In this document: one piece after another, positions 52,078 to 59,891 of the stretch
Numbering within the stretch: position 1 is the stretch's first letter
How the letters are laid out: each line of letters opens with the position of its first letter
NCBI RefSeq assembly: GCF_046250175.1
Contig: NZ_CP176468.1
Reading direction: 5' to 3' (one strand)
Length of the DNA stretch: 64,000 nt
Source: Psychromonas sp030397575
GTDB taxonomy: Bacteria; Pseudomonadota; Gammaproteobacteria; Enterobacterales; Psychromonadaceae
Notes under the pieces: model-generated
Seen by the model: only the letters and a program-made list of their open reading frames with translations
Told to the model about the DNA's origin: nothing
Databases searched by the model: none
Made by a program: the position numbers and the translations under genes

Positions 52078-52195
52078 AAACATAGTGTTATGGCGATTAA
52101 CCTCGTTGTTACTTAGTTTGTAAAGTTAGTGAACTGGCGCAATAACTCTACTCTTTTGATGAGCGAAAAAACGGTAAAGTGGGGAATAAAATCAA

Positions 52196-52810
52196 ATGTA
52201 TTTAGTTAAAAAATTAAGTATTTTACTTGTCCCTATATCGTTAATGGCTTGCTCTACAGCTCCTCCAGAAAACCCAGAAAATATTTGTGATATCTTTTTT
52301 GAATATCGTGACTGGTACTCCGCCTCTAAAGAGATGAATGAACGTTGGGGTACGCCTATTCATGTGCCTATGGCTATGATGTATCAAGAAAGTAGCTTTA
52401 AACATGATGCCGCTCCACCAATGGAGTACTTTTGGTTTATTCCGATTGGACGAGTGAGTGATGCCTATGGTTATGCTCAAGCACGTGACGCTGCGTGGGG
52501 GGATTACCAAAAAGAATCTGGTAACAGTTGGTCGGATCGAGACGACTTTGGTGATGCTATCGATTTTATGGGATGGTTTACTAATAAAACCCATAAAATA
52601 AACGGTATATCGAAGTGGGATGCATATAACCAATATTTGAATTATCATGAAGGCTGGACCGGTTATAAGAATAAAACCTATAACCAAAAAGCTTGGTTGA
52701 TTAATGTATCGAAAAAAGTTGATGCTCGTTCCAAGCGTTATGCAACACAGTTAAGAGGTTGCCAAGAAAATTTAGATTCAAGCTGGTTATGGCGTTTATT
52801 TTTCACATAA
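52196..52810 (+). CDS. Lipoprotein with lytic-transglycosylase-like fold
   Basis: This 204-residue protein has a lipoprotein signal with lipobox LMAC (lipidated C19), so it is probably anchored in the envelope. The core has features of a lysozyme-like SLT fold: a candidate catalytic Glu at E65 in AMMYQESSFKHDA, then AYGYAQARDAAWGDYQ, where the Y-G-Y-A-Q word is typical of SLT enzymes, and a Trp/Tyr-rich second half (YNQYLNYHEGWTGYKNKTY) resembling the AYNxG-type motif III. It probably cleaves peptidoglycan, but the assignment is by motif only. It lies between gshA and luxS; I recall a similar uncharacterised lipoprotein at this place in vibrios. Confidence 0.7.
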   Translation: MYLVKKLSILLVPISLMACSTAPPENPENICDIFFEYRDWYSASKEMNERWGTPIHVPMAMMYQESSFKHDAAPPMEYFWFIPIGRVSDAYGYAQARDAAWGDYQKESGNSWSDRDDFGDAIDFMGWFTNKTHKINGISKWDAYNQYLNYHEGWTGYKNKTYNQKAWLINVSKKVDARSKRYATQLRGCQENLDSSWLWRLFFT

Positions 52811-52866
52811 CAGGCTTAAATTAAACTTATTAAATAAAACACGTCACTTAGTAAAAAGGAAAGACC

Positions 52867-53376
52867 ATGCCATTATTAGATAGCTTTACCGTTGATCATA
52901 CGATCATGAAAGCACCTGCTGTGCGTATTGCTAAAACAATGCAAACGCCAAGCAAAGATACTATTACTGTCTTTGACTTACGCTTTACCGCTCCTAATAA
53001 GGATATTTTATCAGAGAAGGGAATTCATACACTTGAGCACCTTTATGCTGGGTTTATGCGTGATCACTTAAATAGCGATACAGTAGAGATCATTGATATT
53101 TCACCAATGGGTTGTCGCACAGGTTTTTACATGAGCCTGATCGGCGCACCAAGTGAAGATCAAGTAGGTAAAGCTTGGTTGGCAGCGATGCAAGACGTAT
53201 TAAACGTTGCCGATCAAAATGAGATACCTGAGTTGAATGAATACCAATGTGGTACCTATGCAATGCACTCACTTGAAGAAGCAAAAGAGATTGCACAAGC
53301 AATCATTGATGCGGGTGTTGGTGTAAACAAAAATGACGATATCTCTTTATCAGAAGCACAATTACAAGCATTGTAA
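52867..53376 (+). CDS. luxS: S-ribosylhomocysteine lyase (AI-2 synthesis)
   Basis: LuxS cleaves S-ribosylhomocysteine to homocysteine and DPD, the precursor of autoinducer-2, and recycles activated-methyl by-products. It has 169 residues, against 171 in E. coli. Metal ligands H54 and H58 with the catalytic E57 lie in GIHTLEHLYAGFMRDHL, the substrate-binding CRTGFYMSLIG includes the catalytic Cys, and the third metal ligand is the Cys in EYQCGTYAMHSL. AAAGGAAAG lies upstream. It is followed by a strong terminator. The expected sensor genes (luxPQ or lsr) are not in the window. Confidence 0.97.
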   Translation: MPLLDSFTVDHTIMKAPAVRIAKTMQTPSKDTITVFDLRFTAPNKDILSEKGIHTLEHLYAGFMRDHLNSDTVEIIDISPMGCRTGFYMSLIGAPSEDQVGKAWLAAMQDVLNVADQNEIPELNEYQCGTYAMHSLEEAKEIAQAIIDAGVGVNKNDDISLSEAQLQAL

Positions 53377-53403
53377 TTCAACTGATTAACCATTCATCAT
53401 CTA

Positions 53404-53427
53404 AAAGGCTGCTTTGCAGCCTTTTTT
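53404..53427 (+). terminator. luxS terminator
   Basis: AAAGGCTGC-TTT-GCAGCCTTT followed by TTT; a 9-bp stem with the shortest loop, 27 bp past luxS. Confidence 0.9.
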
Positions 53428-53481
53428 ATTTTTAGTAAAAAACAATTGGTATAACTTGTTTCATATCAAGTATCAAAATAA

Positions 53482-53501
53482 TTGATAGTTTACATTGATA
53501 G
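53482..53501 (+). promoter_or_regulatory. TTGATAG direct repeat upstream of a LysR gene
   Basis: TTGATAG at 53482-53488 and 53495-53501 (13-bp period), 25-45 bp before the LysR start. The same word occurs three times upstream of the FocA-CBS gene (56113-56150). Confidence 0.45.
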
Positions 53502-53525
53502 CAAATCAATCATCAATGAAAGATT

Positions 53526-54449
53526 ATGAAATATACATTGAAACAACTGCAAGTTTTTAACGCTATTGCTAGTAACGAAGGGGTTAGTAGAGCTGCCGAT
53601 GAGTTATGCATGACACAATCTGCTGTTAGCATGTCTTTAGCACAGCTTGAAAACTTATTAGATAGACCTTTATTTATTCGTCATGGCAATCGCTTAACCT
53701 TAAGCCACTGGGGACGTTGGTTGAGACCACAAGCCAGAAAACTCATTCAAAATGCACAACAAATTGAACAGGGGTTAAAAGATCAGAATCTGATTAGCGG
53801 CTCTCTATCATTATGTGCAAGTCAAACTCCTGCTAAACATCTTTTACCGCGTTTAATCAGTAATATTGATAGTGATTTCCCTGAGTTACGTATTGAATTG
53901 AGCATTAAGAATAGTGAAGAAGTGATTCGAGGGCTATTAAATCATGAATTTGAATTAGGTATTATTGAAGCGAGAAATGATGATAGCAGAGTCATGCAAG
54001 AAGCAATTGTTGATGATCATCTTGTGGTCTTCACAAATCCTTACCATCCTTATGCTAATGATCAAAAAGTGAACTTGGCTCGTTTAGAGCAAGCTCGATG
54101 GATACTGCGAGAGCATGGTTCAGGAACCAGAAGAATTTTTGAAAGTGCAGTTTATGGACTAATTGAACAACTGGATGTGTGGAAAGAGTATGAAAGTGTT
54201 GCTGTGATTAAAGAGCTAGTAAAAAATGGTGTTTATTTAGGTTGCTTGCCTTTACTAGATGTTCATCAAGAGGTGGCAAATGGAGAATTAGTTATTCTAG
54301 ACACCCCTGATTTGAATATGCATCGTAGCTTATCCTTTGTTTGGTTAAATGAGTTAGGTGAAAACCCTCTAAAAGAGTGTGTGATGACCGAAGCAAAACG
54401 CTTGGTTCGAGATGCTAAAAAAAATAAAGTTAATCACTTTTATGATTAA
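53526..54449 (+). CDS. LysR-family regulator, YeiE-like
   Basis: This 307-residue LTTR has an N-terminal helix-turn-helix LKQLQVFNAIASNEGVSRAA, MTQSAVSMSLAQLENLL, RPLFIRHGNRLTLSHWG, and an effector domain with GSLSLCASQTPAKHLLPRLI and REHGSGTRRIFE. The latter is characteristic of the YeiE/CbbR-like branch, where the first segment binds a small anion. YeiE has been linked to sulfite in E. coli relatives; the effector here is unknown. It converges with a FocA-CBS gene whose upstream region carries the same TTGATAG words as its own promoter, suggesting a direct target. Confidence 0.87.
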   Translation: MKYTLKQLQVFNAIASNEGVSRAADELCMTQSAVSMSLAQLENLLDRPLFIRHGNRLTLSHWGRWLRPQARKLIQNAQQIEQGLKDQNLISGSLSLCASQTPAKHLLPRLISNIDSDFPELRIELSIKNSEEVIRGLLNHEFELGIIEARNDDSRVMQEAIVDDHLVVFTNPYHPYANDQKVNLARLEQARWILREHGSGTRRIFESAVYGLIEQLDVWKEYESVAVIKELVKNGVYLGCLPLLDVHQEVANGELVILDTPDLNMHRSLSFVWLNELGENPLKECVMTEAKRLVRDAKKNKVNHFYD

Positions 54450-54452
54450 CTT
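54426..54452. terminator. Terminator overlapping the LysR stop codon
   Basis: The stem AAAGTTAATCA / TGATTAACTTT with a 6-base loop is followed by AT-rich DNA. It lies between two convergent genes and could serve both. Confidence 0.6.
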
Positions 54453-54482
54453 TATAGTTTTAGCTATCAAGCGACCTTTCAA

Positions 54483-56018
54483 CTAAGCCGCTTGATTATC
54501 GTTTTCATTAATAGAGTGAGTGCTGCTGACTTGATTCGTTTCAGGTGAAAAATCACGTAACAAATAATCGGTAATATGTTGACGACTGATTGTGGCAACG
54601 ACTTGCCCATTGTCTATCACCGGATAAATAGAGGGGCGTTTAGCCGCTGCTTTGTTGAGGCGTTGTTTATAATCTAAATATTGACTAGACAGTAACACTC
54701 CTGAGTCACTGACAGGGTAAAGAACCGTTTTATCCACAGTCATAAACTCAATGAGTTCAGACACGCTTTGTTCGGGGGTGACACTAAGCACTTCAGTTTG
54801 CATGACATCGTTTACCGTTAATTCACTGTCTAGTTCGAAATCGTTAGCCCACCATGAGCGTAATAAATCCTGTTCTGAGACAAACCCTATTAAATTATTT
54901 TCTGTATTAACGACCACCGCGCCACGTACCTTGTGTGTTGATAATTGTAGTAAAGCTGATGCCGCGCTTTGTTTCGCCGTTAACTTTAGTGCTTGTGTAT
55001 CCATAATTTGAGCTACGGTTAATTGTGTAAGTGATGAATTGTTCATGATTGAAACTCCTTGTGATGGAAGGTGGATAGCTGCTGAAGTAGCTGTATATGT
55101 GTTTACTTGAAGTTGTTCTATTGAAGTGTCTGTTTTGATTAAAGTTTGTGGTGCTGAGTCATAAATAAACCAATAACCTAAGCCAACCATGACACCTCCT
55201 CCTACGATATTGCCAAGTGTTACTGGAATGAGGTTGCTGGTAACAAAGTGACTCACGGTTAGGTCGCCGAAACTATTGACGTTATACCCCAGTGATAGAA
55301 GGTATTCAGGGGAGACGGTGTTTTGTAAAACAATACCTAAAGGCACCATGAATAAATTTGCAATGCTATGTTCAAAACCACTGCTAACAAACATTGCAAC
55401 GGGCAGGATCAGTAGTAGTGATTTAGTTAACATATCTTTGCTGCTGAATGTCATCCAAATCCCTAGGCAAACTAATAGGTTACATAACACTCCTAATGAG
55501 AAGGCCTCTAACCAAGTATGATGAATTTTATGTTGTGCAAGCTTGAGTACACTTAATCCCCATTGGCCACTATCAAGTAGGTACATTTTGCCACCGACGA
55601 CTAATAGCAGAACTAACATTGCCCCTACAAAGTTACCGATATAAACACGCCCCCAACAAGCTAATAGCTGTTTACTATTGAGTTTACCTTGTGCCCAAGC
55701 AACACTACTTAATAAGGTACTAGTAAAGAGTTCTGCGCCGCAGACAACGACTAATATAAGGCCAAGGCTAAAAGCAATACCGCCTGCTAGTCTGGTTAAT
55801 CCCCAGGATGAGGTGTCTGATCCGGTTGTAACGGTAACGTAAAAAACAAAAGCAATGGCGATGAATATCCCGGCAAACACTGATAGACCAAAAGAGTGCC
55901 GTATGCTTTTATTAATTTTATGTAATCCATATTGACTCACCTCTAATAAAGGCGAGGCTAATGGCATTTGTTTGATCGTATTTTCATTTATGCTGCTAGT
56001 GGGTTGATTCATATTCAA
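54483..56018 (-). CDS. focA: Formate/nitrite channel fused to paired CBS domains (FocA-CBS)
   Basis: This 511-residue inner-membrane protein has two parts. Residues about 20-285 are an FNT-family pentameric anion channel very like FocA: FAGIFIAIAFVFYVTVTTGS, CGAELFTSTLLSSVAWAQGK, the AMFVSSGFEHSIANLFMVPL segment with the pore His, and LIPVTLGNIVGGGVMVGLGYW. Residues about 333-455 are two CBS repeats (TVAQIMDTQALKLTAKQSAA, VNDVMQTEVLSVTPEQSVSE), which in other proteins bind adenine nucleotides. The TTG at 56018 lies 8 bp after GGAGG; an ATG two codons later is the alternative. No pflB is adjacent. Confidence 0.9.
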   Translation of the reverse strand: MNMNQPTSSINENTIKQMPLASPLLEVSQYGLHKINKSIRHSFGLSVFAGIFIAIAFVFYVTVTTGSDTSSWGLTRLAGGIAFSLGLILVVVCGAELFTSTLLSSVAWAQGKLNSKQLLACWGRVYIGNFVGAMLVLLLVVGGKMYLLDSGQWGLSVLKLAQHKIHHTWLEAFSLGVLCNLLVCLGIWMTFSSKDMLTKSLLLILPVAMFVSSGFEHSIANLFMVPLGIVLQNTVSPEYLLSLGYNVNSFGDLTVSHFVTSNLIPVTLGNIVGGGVMVGLGYWFIYDSAPQTLIKTDTSIEQLQVNTYTATSAAIHLPSQGVSIMNNSSLTQLTVAQIMDTQALKLTAKQSAASALLQLSTHKVRGAVVVNTENNLIGFVSEQDLLRSWWANDFELDSELTVNDVMQTEVLSVTPEQSVSELIEFMTVDKTVLYPVSDSGVLLSSQYLDYKQRLNKAAAKRPSIYPVIDNGQVVATISRQHITDYLLRDFSPETNQVSSTHSINENDNQAA

Positions 56019-56372
56019 TCACTAAGCCTCCGAAGTATGTGTGAATAAAATGTTTAAATAGCGTTGTTGATTCGCTATAAAAACAATACGACGATTAGCT
56101 AAAGAAAAATATTTGATAGTTTTTATTATCACTATCAAGAATATTGATAGTAATTTTTGAAGATGTCTTATTAAGAATTGAACGTTTGATATTACTAATA
56201 TGGATTGTTTAATGTTTTAAAGGAGTCGTATTAATATCATTGGTTAGTGTTTAAGTAATAAATATTACCGTAGAGGACTTGATGTTTGAATTGTGGATAA
56301 TTGTCATAGCTAACCGCAACTAAGGTGGTTAGCTATGATGTAATGGATTTTTGAGGCGTTTTATTTATCTAT
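56019..56372. other. Intergenic region upstream of FocA-CBS
   Basis: 354 bp holding the TTGATAG cluster (56113-56150). The 56150-56372 part, beyond the end of the CorB gene, is AT-rich without recognised features; the corB terminator was not found. Confidence 0.4.
56113..56150. promoter_or_regulatory. TTGATAG / CTATCAA cluster upstream of FocA-CBS
   Basis: TTGATAG (56113-56119), its inverse CTATCAA (56132-56138) and TTGATAG again (56144-56150). It is 95-132 bp upstream of the gene. The inverted pair could bind a LysR dimer of the neighbouring regulator. Confidence 0.45.
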
Positions 56373-57650
56373 TTATGGGTTTTCTTCCGTATACAGTGCA
56401 GGCAGAATTTTAACTAACTTAACCATGTTATTTTCCACTTCCATTATTTCCATTGGGTAACCACAAATTCGAGTACTCACGGCTGAAGTTGGAATGGTCT
56501 CTAAGTGCTCTAGAATTAATCCATTTAATGTACGCGGACCATCGGTAGGTAATGACCAGCCCATCTCTTTATTGAGGTCTCGTATGCCAATACTACCTTC
56601 GATAATGTAACTATCATCTTGCTGTTTGTGTATTTCTTCAGAACTATGTGGTTCATGCGTTGTAGTGAAGTCACCTACAATCTCTTCAAGAATATCAGCT
56701 AAGGTTACTAGGCCTTGAATATCACCGTATTCATCAACTACTAAACCCATACGTTCTTTATTTTGTTGGAATTTTATTAATTGGGTATTGAGTGGAGTAC
56801 CTTCAGGAATGAAGTACAACTCACGTACACTTCGTAATAAAGTTGTTTTTGAGAAATCTTCTTTTAAAAAATTAAGCAAAGAGTCTCGTGCATGTAAAAA
56901 ACCAATGGCATCATCAATTGTATCTCGATAAAGCAGAGTCATGGTATGAGTACGATGTTTTAGTTGCTTTAATATGGTTTCCCAATCTTGATTAATGTCG
57001 ATTGCGGCAATTTCATTACGCGGCACCATAATTTCATCAACAGTAACTTTTTCTAATTCTAAAATACTTAGTAACATTTGTTGGTGATGCTCTGGGATCA
57101 TTGAACCTGCTTCATTCACCACTGACCTTAATTCATCACTTGAAAGGGCGTTATCACTTTGTTCATTAACATTAATACCAAATATTCTTAAAAGACCATT
57201 AGATATACCATTAATACACCAAACAAATGGACTGAGCAGTTTTTGTAATGGTGCAAGCAATACTGAACTTGGGAAAGCTATTTTTTCAGGGTATAAAACA
57301 GCTAGTGTTTTTGGTGTGACTTCTGCAAAAATTAGTATTACAAAGGTTAATACACCCGTTGCGATAGCAATACCGGCATCGCCAAATAAACGTTGTCCGA
57401 TAATGGTGGCAATCGCTGATGCTAAAATGTTCACTAAGTTATTACCAATCAAAATTAACCCGATGAGTTTATCTGGTTTATTTAATAACTTTTCAACACG
57501 TAGAGCAGTTTTATTTTTATCTTCAGCTAAGTGGCGTAAGCGGTAGCGATTCAAAGACATCATACTGGTTTCAGAGCTTGAAAAATAAGCCGAAATGATG
57601 ATTAAAATGACTAAGCTAATAAATAGTGCACTTGTAGGTATATCGTTCAA
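56373..57650 (-). CDS. corB: CNNM/CorB-family membrane protein with CBS and CorC domains
   Basis: This 425-residue inner-membrane protein belongs to the HlyC/CorC superfamily (E. coli YfjD/CorB), which is linked to Mg2+ or other cation transport. The CNNM membrane domain (about 1-180) has SAYFSSSETSMMSLNRYRLR, LIGNNLVNILASAIAT and IFAEVTPKTLAVLYPEKIA. A CBS pair follows (about 195-325; VDEIMVPRNEIAAIDI) and a CorC_HlyC domain (about 340-420; YIIEGSIGIRDLNKEMGW, GLILEHLETIP). In vibrios and E. coli the gene lies beside ypjD and ffh; here an endonuclease gene sits between it and ypjD. Confidence 0.93.
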   Translation of the reverse strand: MNDIPTSALFISLVILIIISAYFSSSETSMMSLNRYRLRHLAEDKNKTALRVEKLLNKPDKLIGLILIGNNLVNILASAIATIIGQRLFGDAGIAIATGVLTFVILIFAEVTPKTLAVLYPEKIAFPSSVLLAPLQKLLSPFVWCINGISNGLLRIFGINVNEQSDNALSSDELRSVVNEAGSMIPEHHQQMLLSILELEKVTVDEIMVPRNEIAAIDINQDWETILKQLKHRTHTMTLLYRDTIDDAIGFLHARDSLLNFLKEDFSKTTLLRSVRELYFIPEGTPLNTQLIKFQQNKERMGLVVDEYGDIQGLVTLADILEEIVGDFTTTHEPHSSEEIHKQQDDSYIIEGSIGIRDLNKEMGWSLPTDGPRTLNGLILEHLETIPTSAVSTRICGYPMEIMEVENNMVKLVKILPALYTEENP

Positions 57651-57973
57651 AAGTTGTCTCTATGGTTGCTTTAAAAAAATTACATTAATAACCTCGATAT
57701 TAGCGAAGAAACTCCGATATAACAAAGTAGATTTTCGAAAAATGAAGATTAATAATTAATTTTTGATAGAAACCATAAAAGCCTTGAATAAGTTTCATCA
57801 AAGAAGATGATTTGGTTGATTTTTATATTTAAAAACGACCGTTATTTTTATCTACTTTGACTATGCTTAATGCTGTTCATTATAATTTAATTAATTCTTT
57901 TTTATTCCTCTTAATTGCTTGTTTTTCATGCATATTACAGTAGATAATAGGCCCTTTTTTATAAGGGAATATA
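57651..57973. other. Intergenic region between divergent corB and endA
   Basis: About 320 bp, AT-rich, presumably containing both promoters. I see no other structure. A frame at 57919-58125 overlaps endA out of frame and is rejected. Confidence 0.4.
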
Positions 57974-58717
57974 ATTATCAAATCACTTCTTATTTTATCC
58001 ATGTTGCCACTCTCTTTATCACTTCACGCAGCAAATACACAAATACAGTCTTTTTCCAGCGCAAAGAAGAAACTGGAAAAAGAGATTTATTTAACTTCTC
58101 AAGATCGTCACACCTTATATTGTGAAGCTGAGTTTGATAGTAAGAAAAACATTATTCCACCTAATGGTTTTGAAAGTGACAAGTATCAAAAAAGAGCAAA
58201 ACGCATCGAGTGGGAACATGTCGTACCTGCAGAGAACTTTGGCCGTAACTTTAGCGAATGGCGTACTGGTAACCCAATTTGTGTGACCAGTAAGGGGGAG
58301 GCTTATAAAGGACGACGTTGTGCTGAAAAAGCCAATGAAGAGTATCGTTATATGCAAGCAGATATGTATAACTTATACCCAGCTATTGGCTCCGTTAACG
58401 CTAGTCGCCGTAATTATAATTTTGTGATGTTAGGTGATATTAAAAACAGTTTTGGTAGCTGTGCCATGAAAATTGAAAACAGTAAAGCGGAGCCCCCAGT
58501 AGGAAGTCGTGGTGTTATTGCGCGTACTTACTTATACATGGATAGTTTTTATGACCATTATAAAATGAGTAAGCAGCAGCGCCAATTAATGAATGCTTGG
58601 AATAAAACTTATCCTGTGAGTGCTTGGGAATGTGAGCGAGCTAAGCGTATTAGTAAAATTCAGGGAAGTAATAATGAGATTCTTGAACAAAGCTGCCAAG
58701 CGGCTGGTTTTAATTAG
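57974..58717 (+). CDS. endA: Endonuclease I (periplasmic/secreted DNase), probable ATT start
   Basis: EndA/Dns-type nucleases are periplasmic or extracellular enzymes that cut double-stranded DNA and RNA. The ATG at 58001 gives 238 residues but a truncated signal peptide (MLPLSLSLHA). Extending the same open frame to ATT 57974, with AAGGGA six bases upstream, gives a full signal MIKSLLILSMLPLSLSLHAA and 247 residues, so I prefer this rare start. The catalytic region is RIEWEHVVPAENFG with the His/Glu pair, then CVTSKGEAYKGRRCAEKA, DMYNLYPAIGSVNASRRNY and TYLYMDSFYDHY. It lies between corB and ypjD, an insertion into a usually contiguous block. Confidence 0.88.
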   Translation: MIKSLLILSMLPLSLSLHAANTQIQSFSSAKKKLEKEIYLTSQDRHTLYCEAEFDSKKNIIPPNGFESDKYQKRAKRIEWEHVVPAENFGRNFSEWRTGNPICVTSKGEAYKGRRCAEKANEEYRYMQADMYNLYPAIGSVNASRRNYNFVMLGDIKNSFGSCAMKIENSKAEPPVGSRGVIARTYLYMDSFYDHYKMSKQQRQLMNAWNKTYPVSAWECERAKRISKIQGSNNEILEQSCQAAGFN

Positions 58718-58742
58718 GAAAATAAAGGACGTTAGATAATTA

Positions 58743-58775
58743 AGAAAGCAGCATATTATAGTGATGCTGCTTTCT
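58743..58775. terminator. Bidirectional terminator between endA and ypjD
   Basis: The 12-bp stem AGAAAGCAGCAT / ATGCTGCTTTCT with a 9-base loop and T-rich flanks. Confidence 0.85.
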
Positions 58776-58804
58776 TTATAAGTACCATTTTATCTATAAA
58801 AATA

Positions 58805-59593
58805 TTATAGAATTATTTCTCGTACTACTCGGCTACCGAAGTAAGCCAGCGTTAATAGTGATGAGCCTGCTATGGTAATGTAAATAACTAAACGCCCACG
58901 CCAACCATTCTTGTAATGGCCCCACAATAACACGGCATACACCACCCAAGCGATCATGGTTAATATTGCTTTATGTGCATTCTCAGATTCAAACATATCC
59001 TCTAAGAAAATAAAGCCAGTCACTAAGGTTCCAGTTAATAAAATAAAACCAATAAAGATCAGTTGAAATAGGCTTTTTTCTAAGGTCATTAGTGGCGGTA
59101 GATTAACTTTACCCAGCAGCATTTTATGCTTCTTTAAACGGTGGTCTACATAAGCAAGTTGCATCGCAAATAGACTAGCAATGGTCATCAATGCATAGGC
59201 GAGAATGGCTAAAATAATATGTAAACCAAGCTGTGGATGATTTTCTAAATGGGTAATGTAATGGCTCGGTAAAAACATAAGTGCAATAAAGTTGATTGCA
59301 TTAAACCCGTAAACAATTGGTAATAGTACGCCTGTGTTAATTTTTTTACTCATCGCAAAAGAGAGTAGCGCAATCACAAAAGTCGCTAATGACAAAACAT
59401 TTAAGATAGGGAGGTTTTGACCGTTAATCAGAAATATATGTTGATATAACCAAAATGCATGCGTTAATAAAGCAATACTTGATAGGCTTATCAATGGAAA
59501 AGTAAGAGTCTGATTACGTGAAAAAAGCTGACGACTAGCATGAACGCCACTTAGTACATAAAATACAATGCTGATAATGGCCAGTAGATCCAT
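58805..59593 (-). CDS. ypjD: Cytochrome c assembly-like inner-membrane protein
   Basis: YpjD is a multi-pass membrane protein with a CcsA/CcmC-like cytochrome c assembly domain; the function in E. coli is unsettled. It has 262 residues, against 263 in E. coli. About eight hydrophobic segments are visible. Family words include FLPSHYITHLENHPQLGLHI (conserved His in the haem-handling region), LAILAYALMTIASLFAMQLA, LPPLMTLEKSLFQLIFIGFI and AIVTMIAWVVYAVLLWGH-like AILTMIAWVVYAVLLWGHYK. It is divergent from ffh, the conserved ypjD-ffh arrangement. Confidence 0.9.
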   Translation of the reverse strand: MDLLAIISIVFYVLSGVHASRQLFSRNQTLTFPLISLSSIALLTHAFWLYQHIFLINGQNLPILNVLSLATFVIALLSFAMSKKINTGVLLPIVYGFNAINFIALMFLPSHYITHLENHPQLGLHIILAILAYALMTIASLFAMQLAYVDHRLKKHKMLLGKVNLPPLMTLEKSLFQLIFIGFILLTGTLVTGFIFLEDMFESENAHKAILTMIAWVVYAVLLWGHYKNGWRGRLVIYITIAGSSLLTLAYFGSRVVREIIL

Positions 59594-59891
59594 ATGTTGT
59601 TACCTATTGTCATAAAATGAGTCTGTTTAGGGCTCACATTATAAGCTTTATTAGGCAGATGAGAAGTTAATAGTATTTTTCATTGGTCACAAAAGCAATT
59701 ATAACTATTATCATTTAGATTTTTTATATTATGGTTACAATCAAAATAGTTAAATGTGAGAATTAGTAGAAGGTAATGGCATTAACGATGAGGTGGCACT
59801 AAACAATCACAATTGCTGTTGTATTTTGCACCTTGGGTGATAACGGGTATAATAGCAGAATCCTAATAATTTATAGCAATGAGTCATAAAC
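59594..59891. other. Intergenic region between divergent ypjD and ffh
   Basis: 298 bp with the ffh promoter at 59826-59853. A weak Fur-like stretch (GATAATAGTTATAATT on the minus strand, near 59700) is noted but not called. Confidence 0.4.
59826..59853 (+). promoter_or_regulatory. Sigma-70 promoter of ffh
   Basis: TTGCAC, 16 bp, TATAAT; the predicted start point is about 30 bp before the ffh ATG. Confidence 0.75.
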
